From Glaciecola sp. 33A (lineage in GTDB: Bacteria > Pseudomonadota > Gammaproteobacteria > Enterobacterales > Alteromonadaceae): a stretch of 64,000 bases of DNA. Within the stretch, counting starts at the first letter, position 1; every line of letters starts with the position of its first letter. Shown piece by piece: positions 39,568 to 49,337 of the stretch. Below the pieces are notes generated by a model. That model was not told the DNA's origin and did not search any database. It was given only the letters and a program-made list of their open reading frames with translations. Both the position numbers and the translations under genes were made by a program. The stretch lies in assembly GCF_002836745.1 (NCBI RefSeq), contig NZ_PJAR01000044.1, positions 310,001 to 374,000 of the forward strand, read 5' to 3'.

Positions 39568-40695
39568 ATGATAATAACGAGCCAATTCGATAGCGGTAAC
39601 ATTCGAGTTATCCAAGCAACAGATCCGCAAAATATAAAATTGGCCATAAATCCTGATAACGGTTCAGCATTCTACCAGTGGTTTCACTTTAAATTACAGT
39701 CAAGCAGATTTGTTGAGCATAAAATTGTCATTACTGACTTAGAAAAATCTGCTTATCCTGATGGATGGCCGGGTTATCAGGCAGTTGCGTCTTACGATCG
39801 TGAAGAGTGGTTTAGAGTCGATACTGAATTCGATGGGAATAACCTAACTTTCGATTTTGTGCCTGAATATAACTCAGTTTACTTTGCGTATTTCACTCCC
39901 TACAGCTATGAGCGTCATCAAGATTTTATTTCAGCTGCACAAATGTCATTTGATTGTGAACTGAGGCATATCGGCTTTACGCTAGATAATCGTGACATGT
40001 CTTTGCTGGTAATTGGGAAGGAAGCTGAAGGTAAAAATAAAATTTGGGTGACGGCAAGACAACACCCTGGCGAGTCTATGGCTGAATGGCTAGTCGAAGG
40101 CGTGGTGCGTCGTTTATTGGATAAAGATGATGGTGTGGCGAAGCAGTTACTCGAAAACAACGTCTTTTACGTGATACCTAATATGAATCCCGATGGCTCT
40201 GCACGCGGTCACTTACGTACCAATGCTATTGGTACTAATTTGAATAGAGAGTGGCGGCAGCCTAGCGCCGAGAAAAGTCCGGAAGTCTTATACACATTGC
40301 AAGCCATGGATAAGTATGGCGTTGATATGTTTTTAGATATTCATGGCGACGAATCATTAGCCTATAACTTTGTTGCAGGATGCGAAGGTAATCCAAACTA
40401 CAATGCGCGTTTAGAAGCGCTAGAAAACGGCTTCAAAGAAGCATTAATGCTGGCAACTCCTGAATTTCAAGATGTGTACGGATATGATAAGGATGCCCCT
40501 GGCACAGGCAATATAGCGATTGCTGCGAATGCAGTTGGGCATCGTTACGACTGCCTTTCATACACGCTTGAAATGCCGTTTAAAGACAATAATAATTTAC
40601 CAGATACCACCTATGGATGGTCTGCACCACGCTGTCAGCAGTTAGGTGAAGATTTATTAATTGCAGTGCGGGCGGTAAGTAGCAAGTTACGCTAG
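39568..40695 (+). CDS. M14-family cytosolic-type zinc carboxypeptidase
   Basis: A 375 aa M14 metallocarboxypeptidase related to cytosolic carboxypeptidases. An N-terminal beta-sandwich (about 1-130) precedes the catalytic domain. Zinc ligands are visible as HPGES (His, Glu near residue 167) and LDIHGDE (His); the substrate-binding segment is GTNLNREW, and the catalytic Glu lies in YTLEMPFKD. No signal peptide is seen, so it is cytosolic. The substrate is unknown; eukaryotic relatives trim polyglutamate from tubulin. The nearest AGGA is far from the ATG, so the start is likely but not certain. Confidence 0.88.
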   Translation: MIITSQFDSGNIRVIQATDPQNIKLAINPDNGSAFYQWFHFKLQSSRFVEHKIVITDLEKSAYPDGWPGYQAVASYDREEWFRVDTEFDGNNLTFDFVPEYNSVYFAYFTPYSYERHQDFISAAQMSFDCELRHIGFTLDNRDMSLLVIGKEAEGKNKIWVTARQHPGESMAEWLVEGVVRRLLDKDDGVAKQLLENNVFYVIPNMNPDGSARGHLRTNAIGTNLNREWRQPSAEKSPEVLYTLQAMDKYGVDMFLDIHGDESLAYNFVAGCEGNPNYNARLEALENGFKEALMLATPEFQDVYGYDKDAPGTGNIAIAANAVGHRYDCLSYTLEMPFKDNNNLPDTTYGWSAPRCQQLGEDLLIAVRAVSSKLR

Positions 40696-40828
40696 TTCGC
40701 TAAGCTCGACGCTATACGATAAGATTTATAAAGACGTTTGACCGAGTCGCTAACAAATTATGCTAGTGTTATTAGCGCTTAAACAAAATTAACCGTAAAA
40801 ATAAAAATAAGAATAAGAGGATGTAATT

Positions 40829-42490
40829 TTGGAAGGATTATTAGGTTTTTTTAATTTGCTCGATGGTTTTTTGGGAAGCGCTTTTTGGTTTCCTTATGCG
40901 CTTTTGGGTGTAGGTGCATTTTTTACTATTTATCTTAAGTTTCCGCAAATAAGATTTTTCAAGCACGCTTGGTTAGTCGTTACTGGAAAATATGATAAAG
41001 CCGATGAACCTGGCGATACATCGCATTTTAGAGCGTTAACGACTGCACTCTCTGGCACCGTTGGTACGGGTAATATTAGTGGTGTTGCCTTTGCTATTTT
41101 TCTTGGTGGCCCGGCTGCATTGTTTTGGATGTGGGCAACTGCATTTTTAGGAATGACAACTAAATTTGTAGAAGTAACATTGTCGCATAAATACCGTGTT
41201 AAAACTGAAGATGGCACAATGGCGGGTGGTCCAATGTATTACATGGACCGCAGACTAAACATGAAATGGTTAGCAGTTGCCTTTGCCATTGCTACGGTCA
41301 TCAGTTCTTTCGGTACGGGCAACTTGCCACAAAGCAACGGTATTGCAACCAGCATGGAATCAACATTTGGTTTCTCACCCGTGGTTGTTGGTGGTATCTT
41401 ATCTATTTTGCTTGGCCTCGTCATTCTAGGCGGTATCACACGCATTGCCGCAGTGACTAGTAGAATTGTACCGATAATGGCACTCATTTATATTATCGGT
41501 GCTTTTGCGGTTATCTTCGCTAACATCGAAAATGTAGGTCCGGCTTTTGCGTCAGTAATCGGCGATGCGTTCACGGGCTCTGCTGCTGCTGGTGGCTTTT
41601 TAGGTGCAACACTAGCGTATGCATTTAACCGTGGTGTTAACAGAGGTTTGTTTAGTAACGAAGCGGGTCAAGGTTCAGCGCCTATTGCTCACGCGGCGGC
41701 TAAAACTAAGGAACCGGTCTCGGAAGGTATGGTATCTATCCTAGAACCTTTTATCGATACGATCATTATTTGTACCCTCACGGGCTTGGTTATTCTGTCC
41801 TCTGGGGTCTGGAAAGAGAAGCATCAAAATATATTTGATCGCTCGGATATGACTTTTATGGCGGGTCAATATGACGAGTCTAATAGTGAAGATACCAATA
41901 AACTTTTCTTGCACTTAAATAATGAGGAAGGCGACGAAGTCACTAATTTCACCGGTGAGATTGAGGTTGTAAAGGGTACTGCTACAACAGGTGGTTTCAC
42001 TTTAATGAACAGTCGTTCATTTGCAGAAAACGTAACTTATAGTGTTGGAGAAACAGAGTTCCCGTTTACTGGTACACTCAAAGTTGATGACGGCGCATTG
42101 GTTAAATCGAGTATTATTGTAGAAGGTAAATCACTTGTTCACTCTGCTAATCTCACTGCGATTGCGTTCACGCGCGGTTACTTTGGTGAATTTGGCAAAT
42201 ATATTGTTTCTATTGGTTTATTATTGTTTGCATTTTCAACGGCAATTGCTTGGTCGTATTATGGTGACAGAGCGATGACTTATTTGCTTGGCCCACGTTC
42301 AGTTATGCCATATCGTGTTATTTACTGCGCTGGTTTTTTCTGGGCCGCTATTTCAGATACGACCTTGGTTTGGGCGCTGTCTGCAGTCGCTATTGTGGTT
42401 ATGACATTGCCAAACTTGTTCGGTATTATGATGCTGCGAAAAGAAATGAAAGATTCGATGAACGAATACTGGGAAAAATATAAAAAATAA
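40829..42490 (+). CDS. Alanine/glycine:cation symporter family protein with large insertion
   Basis: A sodium-coupled amino-acid transporter of the AGCS family, inner membrane, with about 10-11 helices. The signature region [15 protein letters not shown] near residue 77 and [25 protein letters not shown] near residue 270 are clear. The start is TTG 40829 with GAGG 9 bases upstream. At 553 aa it is about 100 residues longer than usual. The extra sequence (about 330-440) is hydrophilic, acidic and beta-rich, and lies between two membrane helices. The substrate is probably alanine, glycine or serine. Confidence 0.9.
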   Translation: MEGLLGFFNLLDGFLGSAFWFPYALLGVGAFFTIYLKFPQIRFFKHAWLVVTGKYDKADEPGDTSHFRALTTALSGTVGTGNISGVAFAIFLGGPAALFWMWATAFLGMTTKFVEVTLSHKYRVKTEDGTMAGGPMYYMDRRLNMKWLAVAFAIATVISSFGTGNLPQSNGIATSMESTFGFSPVVVGGILSILLGLVILGGITRIAAVTSRIVPIMALIYIIGAFAVIFANIENVGPAFASVIGDAFTGSAAAGGFLGATLAYAFNRGVNRGLFSNEAGQGSAPIAHAAAKTKEPVSEGMVSILEPFIDTIIICTLTGLVILSSGVWKEKHQNIFDRSDMTFMAGQYDESNSEDTNKLFLHLNNEEGDEVTNFTGEIEVVKGTATTGGFTLMNSRSFAENVTYSVGETEFPFTGTLKVDDGALVKSSIIVEGKSLVHSANLTAIAFTRGYFGEFGKYIVSIGLLLFAFSTAIAWSYYGDRAMTYLLGPRSVMPYRVIYCAGFFWAAISDTTLVWALSAVAIVVMTLPNLFGIMMLRKEMKDSMNEYWEKYKK

Positions 42491-42511
42491 AATGTGAGAT
42501 AATATTGAATG

Positions 42512-42546
42512 AAAAGGTTATTCGAATGGTCGATTAACCTTTTTTT
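42512..42546 (+). terminator. Rho-independent terminator after the AGCS transporter
   Basis: A 9 bp stem AAAAGGTTA/TAACCTTTT is extended inwards by a TCGA/TCGA pairing and followed by a T run. It lies about 20 bp past the stop codon. Confidence 0.85.
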
Positions 42547-42599
42547 ACGTAAAGATAACTGAAACTAGTCCTTGGGATCAAATTTAAACGGAGACACGT

Positions 42600-42923
42600 A
42601 TGGCTATTACAGCATGCCCATCTTGTTCAAAACCTATTTCTGACAAAGCAAAGTCATGCAGTCACTGTGGGTTCAATATTGGCAGCGCAACAGCAGAAGA
42701 TATAGAAAGAAAAGCTAAGTTTGCACACTATCAAGCGATGCAAAAATTACAAAATCAATCAATGCTTGCCATTTTGATGTTTATCACCGGTTTCGGTTTT
42801 ATCTACTGGGGCGGCTCTGCCCCTGGTGAAATACAGTACAACCTCTCAATCGGCACGTCCGTTTTGGGTTTTATTTGGTATGCCGTAAATCGTGTTAGGC
42901 TGGTAATGGCAAAAAGGAAATAA
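42600..42923 (+). CDS. Zinc-ribbon membrane protein of unknown function
   Basis: A 107 aa protein starting with a four-cysteine zinc ribbon (CPSCSKPISDKAKSCSHCGF, residues 6-25), then a charged helix, then two membrane segments (about 57-73 and 81-95) and a basic tail. No enzymatic motif is visible. The gene is followed 2 bp later by a YeaC homologue and probably heads that operon. Such N-terminal zinc ribbons are common in small bacterial membrane proteins, so function cannot be inferred. Confidence 0.8.
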   Translation: MAITACPSCSKPISDKAKSCSHCGFNIGSATAEDIERKAKFAHYQAMQKLQNQSMLAILMFITGFGFIYWGGSAPGEIQYNLSIGTSVLGFIWYAVNRVRLVMAKRK

Positions 42924-42925
42924 AC

Positions 42926-43273
42926 GTGGATATTCAGCAACTGATTCAGGCGATGACACCGCAAATTTATGAAAACTTGCGTACTGCTGTTGAAATTGGT
43001 AAATGGCCAGACGGCAATCCGTTAACCGAAGAGCAAAAAGGTAACTCATTGCGAGCGGTATTAATGTATCAGGCGACAGTGGAGCAGTCGGAGCAGCACA
43101 TGACCATTGGCAGAAATGGAGAGGTAGTGCAAAAAAGTCGCTCGCAACTCAAAAAAGAATTCGATAAAGCACTCGGTAAAGACGAGACACACGATACTAC
43201 ACAAGAATCTGCTGAGCAAAGCAGTACTCATGACCTAAATACGATTGCGCGGTTTAAACAAGATGATATTTGA
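42926..43273 (+). CDS. yeaC: YeaC family protein (DUF1315)
   Basis: A 115 aa protein matching E. coli YeaC over its first 85 residues (LIQAMTPQIYENLRTAVEIGKWPDG, HMTIGRNGEVVQKSRSQLKKEF), followed by a hydrophilic tail not present in YeaC. Function is unknown. The start is GTG 42926 with AAGGA 8 bases upstream, 2 bp after the zinc-ribbon gene. Its end overlaps the start of the DUF349 gene by 11 bases. Confidence 0.9.
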   Translation: MDIQQLIQAMTPQIYENLRTAVEIGKWPDGNPLTEEQKGNSLRAVLMYQATVEQSEQHMTIGRNGEVVQKSRSQLKKEFDKALGKDETHDTTQESAEQSSTHDLNTIARFKQDDI

Positions 43274-46058
43274 TCGATTCTTTAAAGCAAAACACCTAAA
43301 TTCAGATCCTCAAGTGCGCTTGGCAGCGATTGCGACTTTGTCAGTAGACAAGCCTGCAGACAAGCAAGTACTGCACGAACTTGCATTTAACGATAGTCAG
43401 GCAAGCGTGAGCTTAGCTGCCTTAGACAAGCTGAATTCATTCCCATTATGGCTGAAATCATCGGAAACAGCCGATAATGTAAGAGTAAAAAAACAAGCTC
43501 ACGAAAGAGTATTGACTGAGGTTAATAATCCTAATTCAACGCTACTCAGTCAAGCTGACTTCGCTTCATTTGTGGTTGAGTCTAAAAATACTGTGTTACT
43601 TGAACAAATGTTGTTCAGCAACCAACGCTTACAAAGCAATAACGTATTAGCATTAGCGGTGTTGTTGAAAGTAAACAAACAAAATATCACTCGCCTATAT
43701 TTTAAAGATCACGCTAACCAAGCTCAGCAGCAGGTCATTGTGACTCGTGCAGAGGATCTTAATGAATTGAGTAAAATGCTCAAATTCGCCAGCAACGATG
43801 TTGTGATAAGCGCCATTGATGCCAAAATAGAGCACTTGAGAGAGTTAGCTGCATTGCCGATTAAACTAAAGCAAGAGTCTACATTAGTCATTTCTAAACT
43901 GCTTGCGTTGAAAGATAGCGGGGATTACGAACGAATATACGACAATAAGCAGCAACTTTGCCAAGAGTTTGAGCAATACAAAGCACAGTTTAATGTGCTA
44001 GATGAGGAAACTGCGCTGTTGCTGGCAGAAAAGTATTTACGTGTAAATGAGTCAGTTGAGAAACGCTTAGCAGCATTGAAAGAAGACTGGAAAAGTGCTA
44101 ACGAACTCAAGCTTACAACGAATGCATTATCTGAAATAGATGAGCGCTTTAAACAGGTAAAGGAGCAAATAGATGCTATTTTGGAGTCAATTGATGACCC
44201 TAGCTTACTTGCTCAATCTAAATTACTTAGCAATGCCTTAGTTGATGTTAGTTTGGATATTGACGATGCTAAAAAACGACCGCAAACAGTGGCACATAAG
44301 CGCACGATTAAGTCATTGTCGGGTAGTATAGAAACGTATCAAGGCTTTTTAAACCAACTGCCGAATGCGCGCGAAACGCGTGACAATGCTAAGGCGTTGC
44401 TTGCGCAACTACAAGCAGTGCCTGAATCGTTAACAAGCGATGAGTTAGCCGTTGTATTGAAACAGCTTAAAACTGAATGGAAGCAATTAATCACATCGGC
44501 TTCACTTCCTCTTCCTGATCTTATTTTAGGCAATTGGCGCGAGACCGAGAAAAAACACCAGAGTAAAGTTTCTGCTGTTCAGGAGGAACTTAAACAGCAA
44601 GAAAAAAAGACTTTAGGTAAGCTCAAAACTGTTCAGAGAATGGTTAACCAAGGCAGCTTCAAACCTGCGTTGGCTACCTTTAAATATGCGCAGAAAATGT
44701 ATGAAGCTTTGCCTGAAAAAAGCCAAAAAGGACTTTCAAAGTTATATGCAGAATTGGGTGAAAAAGCGACTGAGTTACAAGAACTTCAGGCGTTTATTGC
44801 GGGTCCAAGAAAGCCGGCTTTGTTAGACGCAGTTAATGCGTTGGCAGCCCAACAAAATCTTGAGAGTATTGCCGACAGAGTCCAGAGCGTAAAACTGTTT
44901 AGAGCACAATGGAATGAACTTGGGAAATTAGGAACAGATGAAGATGATGCACTGAATACGGTGTTCGATGAAGCCATAGAAAAAGCGTTTTTACCCTGCA
45001 GAGAATACTATGGCGAGCAGGACAAACTTCGTGCTGATAATGCGCAATTAGCAAAAACAATCATTGATGAATTAATCGCTCTGCATACGCATGAAAATAC
45101 GGCGACATTAGGACGCGCTCTGAGCGCCATGAATAAAAAATGGCGTGCGCTGGGCAATCTCGAGCAAGGGGACCGCCGTAAGTTACAAAAAGCCTACTTA
45201 AGTGCGCTAAAACCAACTCAATTGCGCCTAGACACCCTGTATTCTGAAAACCTCCAGCTAAAGCAGGTTTTGTTGAAAAAGGTGCAGCAGCTTAGTGACA
45301 TTGATGATGTTAGCAGTGCGGCTGAGTTAGCAAAGCAATATCAGCAACAATGGAAAGAGATTGGTTTTTCTGGCAAACAGACGGATGATGGACTGTGGTT
45401 AGCATTTCGCAAAGCCAATGACATCGTTTTTGCAAAGGTTAATCAGAAAAGAGATGCCGATGCTACCGGTCTAGCGCAAGTAAAAACTGAATTTCATGAG
45501 CTAGCCGGCACCCTAACTGAGCAACTCAGTGCGGCGAGTGAAATAAAAGATTTGTCTGACTTCGACGCTAATGTAAATGTATTAAGCCAAAAGCTTCGAG
45601 ATATCCCAAGTCGACAGGCAAAAACAGAGCAACACAAGCTGGATACAATTTTACAGCAGCATCAAGTGAAGCAAGTTGAGATAGAACAGCACAAAAATTC
45701 AGCTCAGTGGCAAGCTTTATTTGATGCTTTGGCAGCTTGGACAGACGCATCTTTGCCAGAAAATTTAGCTGACTTACCCAACAAGTACCAACAGTTGATT
45801 AAATCGTCGGCACAGAATAAAGGCGATAGCAAACGCAAAGAATTAACTATTCAAGCTGAGATTATTGCTGATTTACCGAGTAACAAAGCGGATGATGCCG
45901 AGCGCAGAAACCTTCAGTTACAGCTTATGGCATCGAGACTTGAGGGTACTGACGTACCGATTATCGCTGAATTACTGGCTGCTTGGATCGGTTGCGGGCC
46001 TTTGGAAAAAACTGACCAGGCATTGTTAAAACGATTAAAAAAAGTCATTTTGGCATAA
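43263..46058 (+). CDS. DUF349 repeat protein, large helical
   Basis: A 931 aa, almost entirely helical and charged protein with several repeats of the DUF349 type (segments containing Trp such as LKEDWKSANEL, LKTEWKQLITS, FRAQWNELGKLG, MNKKWRALGNLE, YQQQWKEIGFSGK). Coiled-coil structure is likely and no signal peptide is seen. DUF349 proteins are widespread in marine gammaproteobacteria; the biochemical role is not established. ATG 43263 (MIFDRFFKAKHLNS) lies inside the end of yeaC, which implies translational coupling. It is followed 10 bp later by ansA. Confidence 0.85.
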   Translation: MIFDRFFKAKHLNSDPQVRLAAIATLSVDKPADKQVLHELAFNDSQASVSLAALDKLNSFPLWLKSSETADNVRVKKQAHERVLTEVNNPNSTLLSQADFASFVVESKNTVLLEQMLFSNQRLQSNNVLALAVLLKVNKQNITRLYFKDHANQAQQQVIVTRAEDLNELSKMLKFASNDVVISAIDAKIEHLRELAALPIKLKQESTLVISKLLALKDSGDYERIYDNKQQLCQEFEQYKAQFNVLDEETALLLAEKYLRVNESVEKRLAALKEDWKSANELKLTTNALSEIDERFKQVKEQIDAILESIDDPSLLAQSKLLSNALVDVSLDIDDAKKRPQTVAHKRTIKSLSGSIETYQGFLNQLPNARETRDNAKALLAQLQAVPESLTSDELAVVLKQLKTEWKQLITSASLPLPDLILGNWRETEKKHQSKVSAVQEELKQQEKKTLGKLKTVQRMVNQGSFKPALATFKYAQKMYEALPEKSQKGLSKLYAELGEKATELQELQAFIAGPRKPALLDAVNALAAQQNLESIADRVQSVKLFRAQWNELGKLGTDEDDALNTVFDEAIEKAFLPCREYYGEQDKLRADNAQLAKTIIDELIALHTHENTATLGRALSAMNKKWRALGNLEQGDRRKLQKAYLSALKPTQLRLDTLYSENLQLKQVLLKKVQQLSDIDDVSSAAELAKQYQQQWKEIGFSGKQTDDGLWLAFRKANDIVFAKVNQKRDADATGLAQVKTEFHELAGTLTEQLSAASEIKDLSDFDANVNVLSQKLRDIPSRQAKTEQHKLDTILQQHQVKQVEIEQHKNSAQWQALFDALAAWTDASLPENLADLPNKYQQLIKSSAQNKGDSKRKELTIQAEIIADLPSNKADDAERRNLQLQLMASRLEGTDVPIIAELLAAWIGCGPLEKTDQALLKRLKKVILA

Positions 46059-46068
46059 GGCGTTATCC

Positions 46069-47154
46069 ATGCGTAAGCATATCTATGTAGCCTATACAGG
46101 TGGAACGATTGGCATGAAGCCCTCAAAAAATGGGTTTGTGCCTGCTGCGGGTTATCTGAGTAAAACATTGCTTAATATGCCAGAGTTTCACCGTAGTGAA
46201 ATGCCTGCCTTTACTATTCACGAATATGACCATCTGATTGACTCAAGCGATATGTCGCCGTCTGACTGGCAGTTTATTGCTGATGATATTGCACAGCATT
46301 ATGCTGACTACGATGGTTTTATCATATTACATGGCACAGACACCATGGCTTACACATCATCTGCGCTCTCATTTATGCTTGAGGATCTAAGTAAACCGGT
46401 TATCGTGACAGGGTCTCAAATACCATTAGCCGAATTGAGATCGGATGGGCAAACTAATTTATTAAATGCGCTTTACATTGCGGCTAATTACCCCATTCCA
46501 GAAGTGACCTTATTCTTTAATAATAAGCTCTATCGTGGTAATCGGGTGCGCAAAGTAGATGCTGATGGCTTTGATGCTTTTGATTCGCCCAACTTTCCTG
46601 CATTGTTGGAGGCGGGGATTAATATCGAGGTCAATCACGACGTTGTTAGTGTGTTTGATAGCGGTATTGAAGACGGTCAAAACCAAGAAAGTAGCTCCTT
46701 GTCAGAGCAAAATGCGTCAAAATCGCAACTGCCTGACAGCTTGAAAATAAGCCCAATAACACCTCAACCCATTGGTTTAATTAGTTTGTATCCGGGGATT
46801 TCAGCCGATGTGGTTAAGAATATTATTCAGCAACCGGTTAATGCGCTTATTCTATTGAGTTACGGTGTGGGCAATGCTCCGCAAAACAAAGGATTATTAG
46901 CGCAACTGGTTCAAGCCCAAGAGAACGGTGTGATTGTGGTTAACTGCACACAGTGTTTCAGAGGTACAGTCAACATGACTGGCTATGCGAATGGTCATTT
47001 ATTGCAAGATACGGGGTTAATTTCTGGCGGTGATATGACGCCCGAGGCGACGTTAGCAAAACTGCATTATCTATTAAGTAAACCTGAATTGAGTACACAG
47101 CAGCGTAAGGGCTTGATGACTCGTAACCTTCGCGGCGAGCTAACTCTTCGCTAG
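46069..47154 (+). CDS. ansA: L-asparaginase type I
   Basis: Cytoplasmic asparaginase: hydrolyses asparagine to aspartate and ammonia. Both threonine catalytic motifs are present: AYTGGTIGM near residue 10 and ILHGTDTMAYT near residue 85. At 361 aa it is longer than E. coli AnsA (338 aa) because of a hydrophilic Ser/Gln-rich insertion around residues 200-230 (GQNQESSSLSEQNASKSQ). It probably belongs to the zinc-ribbon/yeaC/DUF349/ansA operon. Confidence 0.94.
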   Translation: MRKHIYVAYTGGTIGMKPSKNGFVPAAGYLSKTLLNMPEFHRSEMPAFTIHEYDHLIDSSDMSPSDWQFIADDIAQHYADYDGFIILHGTDTMAYTSSALSFMLEDLSKPVIVTGSQIPLAELRSDGQTNLLNALYIAANYPIPEVTLFFNNKLYRGNRVRKVDADGFDAFDSPNFPALLEAGINIEVNHDVVSVFDSGIEDGQNQESSSLSEQNASKSQLPDSLKISPITPQPIGLISLYPGISADVVKNIIQQPVNALILLSYGVGNAPQNKGLLAQLVQAQENGVIVVNCTQCFRGTVNMTGYANGHLLQDTGLISGGDMTPEATLAKLHYLLSKPELSTQQRKGLMTRNLRGELTLR

Positions 47155-47171
47155 GCCGTTTCTGGAGGCGC

Positions 47172-48284
47172 TCAAAGGCTGTCTAACGCTCCCATTACAT
47201 CATTAATTAAGTCGTCGTGTCGCTCACACCCTACACTGAATCTAATAACGCCTTGCGCTATTTTGTCCGTTCCCCAGCGTGCACGGCGTTCAGCCATGCT
47301 ATGCACGCCACCAAAACTAGTGGCTACATAAACGAGTTGGCATGCAGCGAGGAATTTATCCGCCGCATCTTTACTTTCTAGTTCAAAACTAATAATGAAA
47401 CCGAACAGTTGCTGTTGTTGTTTAGCGATAGCATGTGACGGGTCCGAGGCGAGTCCTGGAAAACGAACTGAAATAACCTTATCGTGATTGTTCAATTCAT
47501 GTGCTAACAGCATCGCAGTGTCACACATGCGCTGTAATCTAACATCTAAGGTGGATAGGCTTCTGTGTACAAGCCAAGTTTCCATTGGCCCAGGAATATT
47601 ACCTGACGCTTTACGCCAATCTCTGATTTTGTCATTAGTTGACTTATCTATGGTTGAGACATGACCAAATACTACATCGCTGTGCCCGTTAACCGCTTTG
47701 GTGTCTGCGCTCATGGAAATATCGGCACCCAGGGCCAATGGCTGCTGTCCTAAGAATGTTAGCGTGGTGTTGTCGATAGCCAAAAGACCACCATGTTTGT
47801 GTATTTTGGTTGCTGCTTTGTGTATATCAAAAGTGTCGAGCATCGGATTGCTCGGCGTTTCTAACAATGCTAGGGTGATTCCTTCAAAATCAAAACTGTC
47901 AATATCTTGGGTTGCAATTGTCTTTAGTTTTATGCCAAATCTAATTAAATATTGTTCGGTATAGTAACGCACCGGCGCATAGCCATCGCTGGGTAATAAT
48001 ACGGTATCACCAGGGTTTAAAAGGCTGGTTAATATTGCGCTAGCTGCTGACATTCCAGAGGGAAATATAACCGTGTCACCGCCTTCTAATTCGGCTAAGC
48101 CGGACTCAAGACTGGTCCAAGTTGGCTGACCAAAACGCCCATATTGATAAACTTGTGAGTCGATATCACCTGATAGGTGGAACGTGCTCGCAAACTCGGG
48201 GCCACGGCGAAAAGCATTTCCGTTCTTTGCTTCAGGGGCTCCTGCGTTAATACTTAGGGAGGCGAGGGAAGGTTTGCGAGTCAT
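47172..48284 (-). CDS. Cystathionine beta-lyase-like PLP enzyme
   Basis: A 370 aa member of the Cys/Met-metabolism PLP family (cystathionine beta-lyase / gamma-synthase / methionine gamma-lyase). PLP contacts are visible as YGRFGQPTWTSLE, FPSGMSAASA, LLETPSNPMLDTFDI and LAIDNTT; the Schiff-base Lys lies in SADTKAVNGHSDVV. Sequence and the GHSDVV context favour a MetC-type beta-lyase, but family members are hard to separate by eye. It is convergent with ansA (17 bp gap) and downstream of the ATP-grasp gene with a 109 bp gap. Confidence 0.85.
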   Translation of the reverse strand: MTRKPSLASLSINAGAPEAKNGNAFRRGPEFASTFHLSGDIDSQVYQYGRFGQPTWTSLESGLAELEGGDTVIFPSGMSAASAILTSLLNPGDTVLLPSDGYAPVRYYTEQYLIRFGIKLKTIATQDIDSFDFEGITLALLETPSNPMLDTFDIHKAATKIHKHGGLLAIDNTTLTFLGQQPLALGADISMSADTKAVNGHSDVVFGHVSTIDKSTNDKIRDWRKASGNIPGPMETWLVHRSLSTLDVRLQRMCDTAMLLAHELNNHDKVISVRFPGLASDPSHAIAKQQQQLFGFIISFELESKDAADKFLAACQLVYVATSFGGVHSMAERRARWGTDKIAQGVIRFSVGCERHDDLINDVMGALDSL

Positions 48285-48393
48285 GGGTTCTTCTCAGTAA
48301 TTAATGTAGTAAACCAATGTGATACCGCGACGCAAGGCGAATGCAAGCCATTTGCTCGCGGTCGGTATTGGCGGCTTTATTTGCGGCTTTTTG

Positions 48394-49332
48394 TTAGCTG
48401 TCTTGTAATTTTACGGCAAGATAATTGGCTATCTCTAGCATACCAAATTGGCCCACTATTTTTTCTGCATCAGCATTGTAATTTGTATTGGTGTTGACAT
48501 CATAAGCATAGCTAATGCCATTTGAGTCTTGTATTGCCTCAATAGCCGCAATCTGAATGTTATTATCTTTTAGGAATCTTTCATAGCTGTCAATAAACGC
48601 TGGGCGATAATTTTCAAGGATCTCAAACTGCGCTTTTACTGATGTCTTGACATCATCGCTAGGACAAAACATATCTTCAATAGAACATGCGTCAGCAGGG
48701 CATAACTCAAACCCTTGGGATGTATCAACCTTAACGCCATATAAAAATTTACCTGCAATAAACTCATGCCTTATGATAAACGGTTGTGGTGACTCAATGT
48801 ATTGCTGAATAAGAGTGATACCGTCAACTGGCGGATCAAAATTGGGACCGTCTATATAATCTTGTAGTGCCTGAACAGAGTGAAAGAGTTGCACTCCTTG
48901 ACCTTTACCCGCTCGGTTATGCTTCGTAATAAAAGAAGGCATATGCAATAGGTTAGCAGCCTCAATAATTTGTTTTTTACCAACCGCAGCAAATGTTTTT
49001 GGGGTCTCAATACCACTTTTGTTAAGCGCCATATATTGATTAACTTTACTGACTTCTAGCCTAAGAGCACTAGTACCATTAATAACGATACGATCATGAC
49101 GCTCCAACCAAGCAATGACTGCTTGTGTAAACTCAGGAGCGTACCGATGGTCTCTGGTGTGGGACGATGCACTGATCCTGTTGTAGAAAACCCCTTGCGG
49201 TGGCTCACTAGACAAGTCAAGGAGACCTTGATCTAGATGCCACAATTCATAAGGAAGACCTAACTCATCTAAGCGATGTTGCAAGTGGATAGTCCACTCG
49301 CTGTTCTCATGCAGTACATAAATTTTACTCAT
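48394..49332 (-). CDS. RimK-like ATP-grasp ligase of unknown substrate
   Basis: A 312 aa ATP-grasp protein. The central and C-terminal parts show the fold: a Gly-rich lid (KHNRAGKGQGVQLF near residue 143), IQQYIESPQPFIIRHEFI, and a metal-binding Glu/Asn segment AAIEAI...YDVNTNTNYN near residue 285. It resembles RimK and alpha-L-glutamate-ligase-like proteins, which join amino acids to a carboxylate. The substrate is unknown. It starts only 5 bp after the lipA stop, so it is the last gene of the dacA-ybeD-lipB-lipA run. A link to lipoylation is possible but rests only on position. Confidence 0.82.
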   Translation of the reverse strand: MSKIYVLHENSEWTIHLQHRLDELGLPYELWHLDQGLLDLSSEPPQGVFYNRISASSHTRDHRYAPEFTQAVIAWLERHDRIVINGTSALRLEVSKVNQYMALNKSGIETPKTFAAVGKKQIIEAANLLHMPSFITKHNRAGKGQGVQLFHSVQALQDYIDGPNFDPPVDGITLIQQYIESPQPFIIRHEFIAGKFLYGVKVDTSQGFELCPADACSIEDMFCPSDDVKTSVKAQFEILENYRPAFIDSYERFLKDNNIQIAAIEAIQDSNGISYAYDVNTNTNYNADAEKIVGQFGMLEIANYLAVKLQDS

Positions 49333-49337
49333 ACTGA

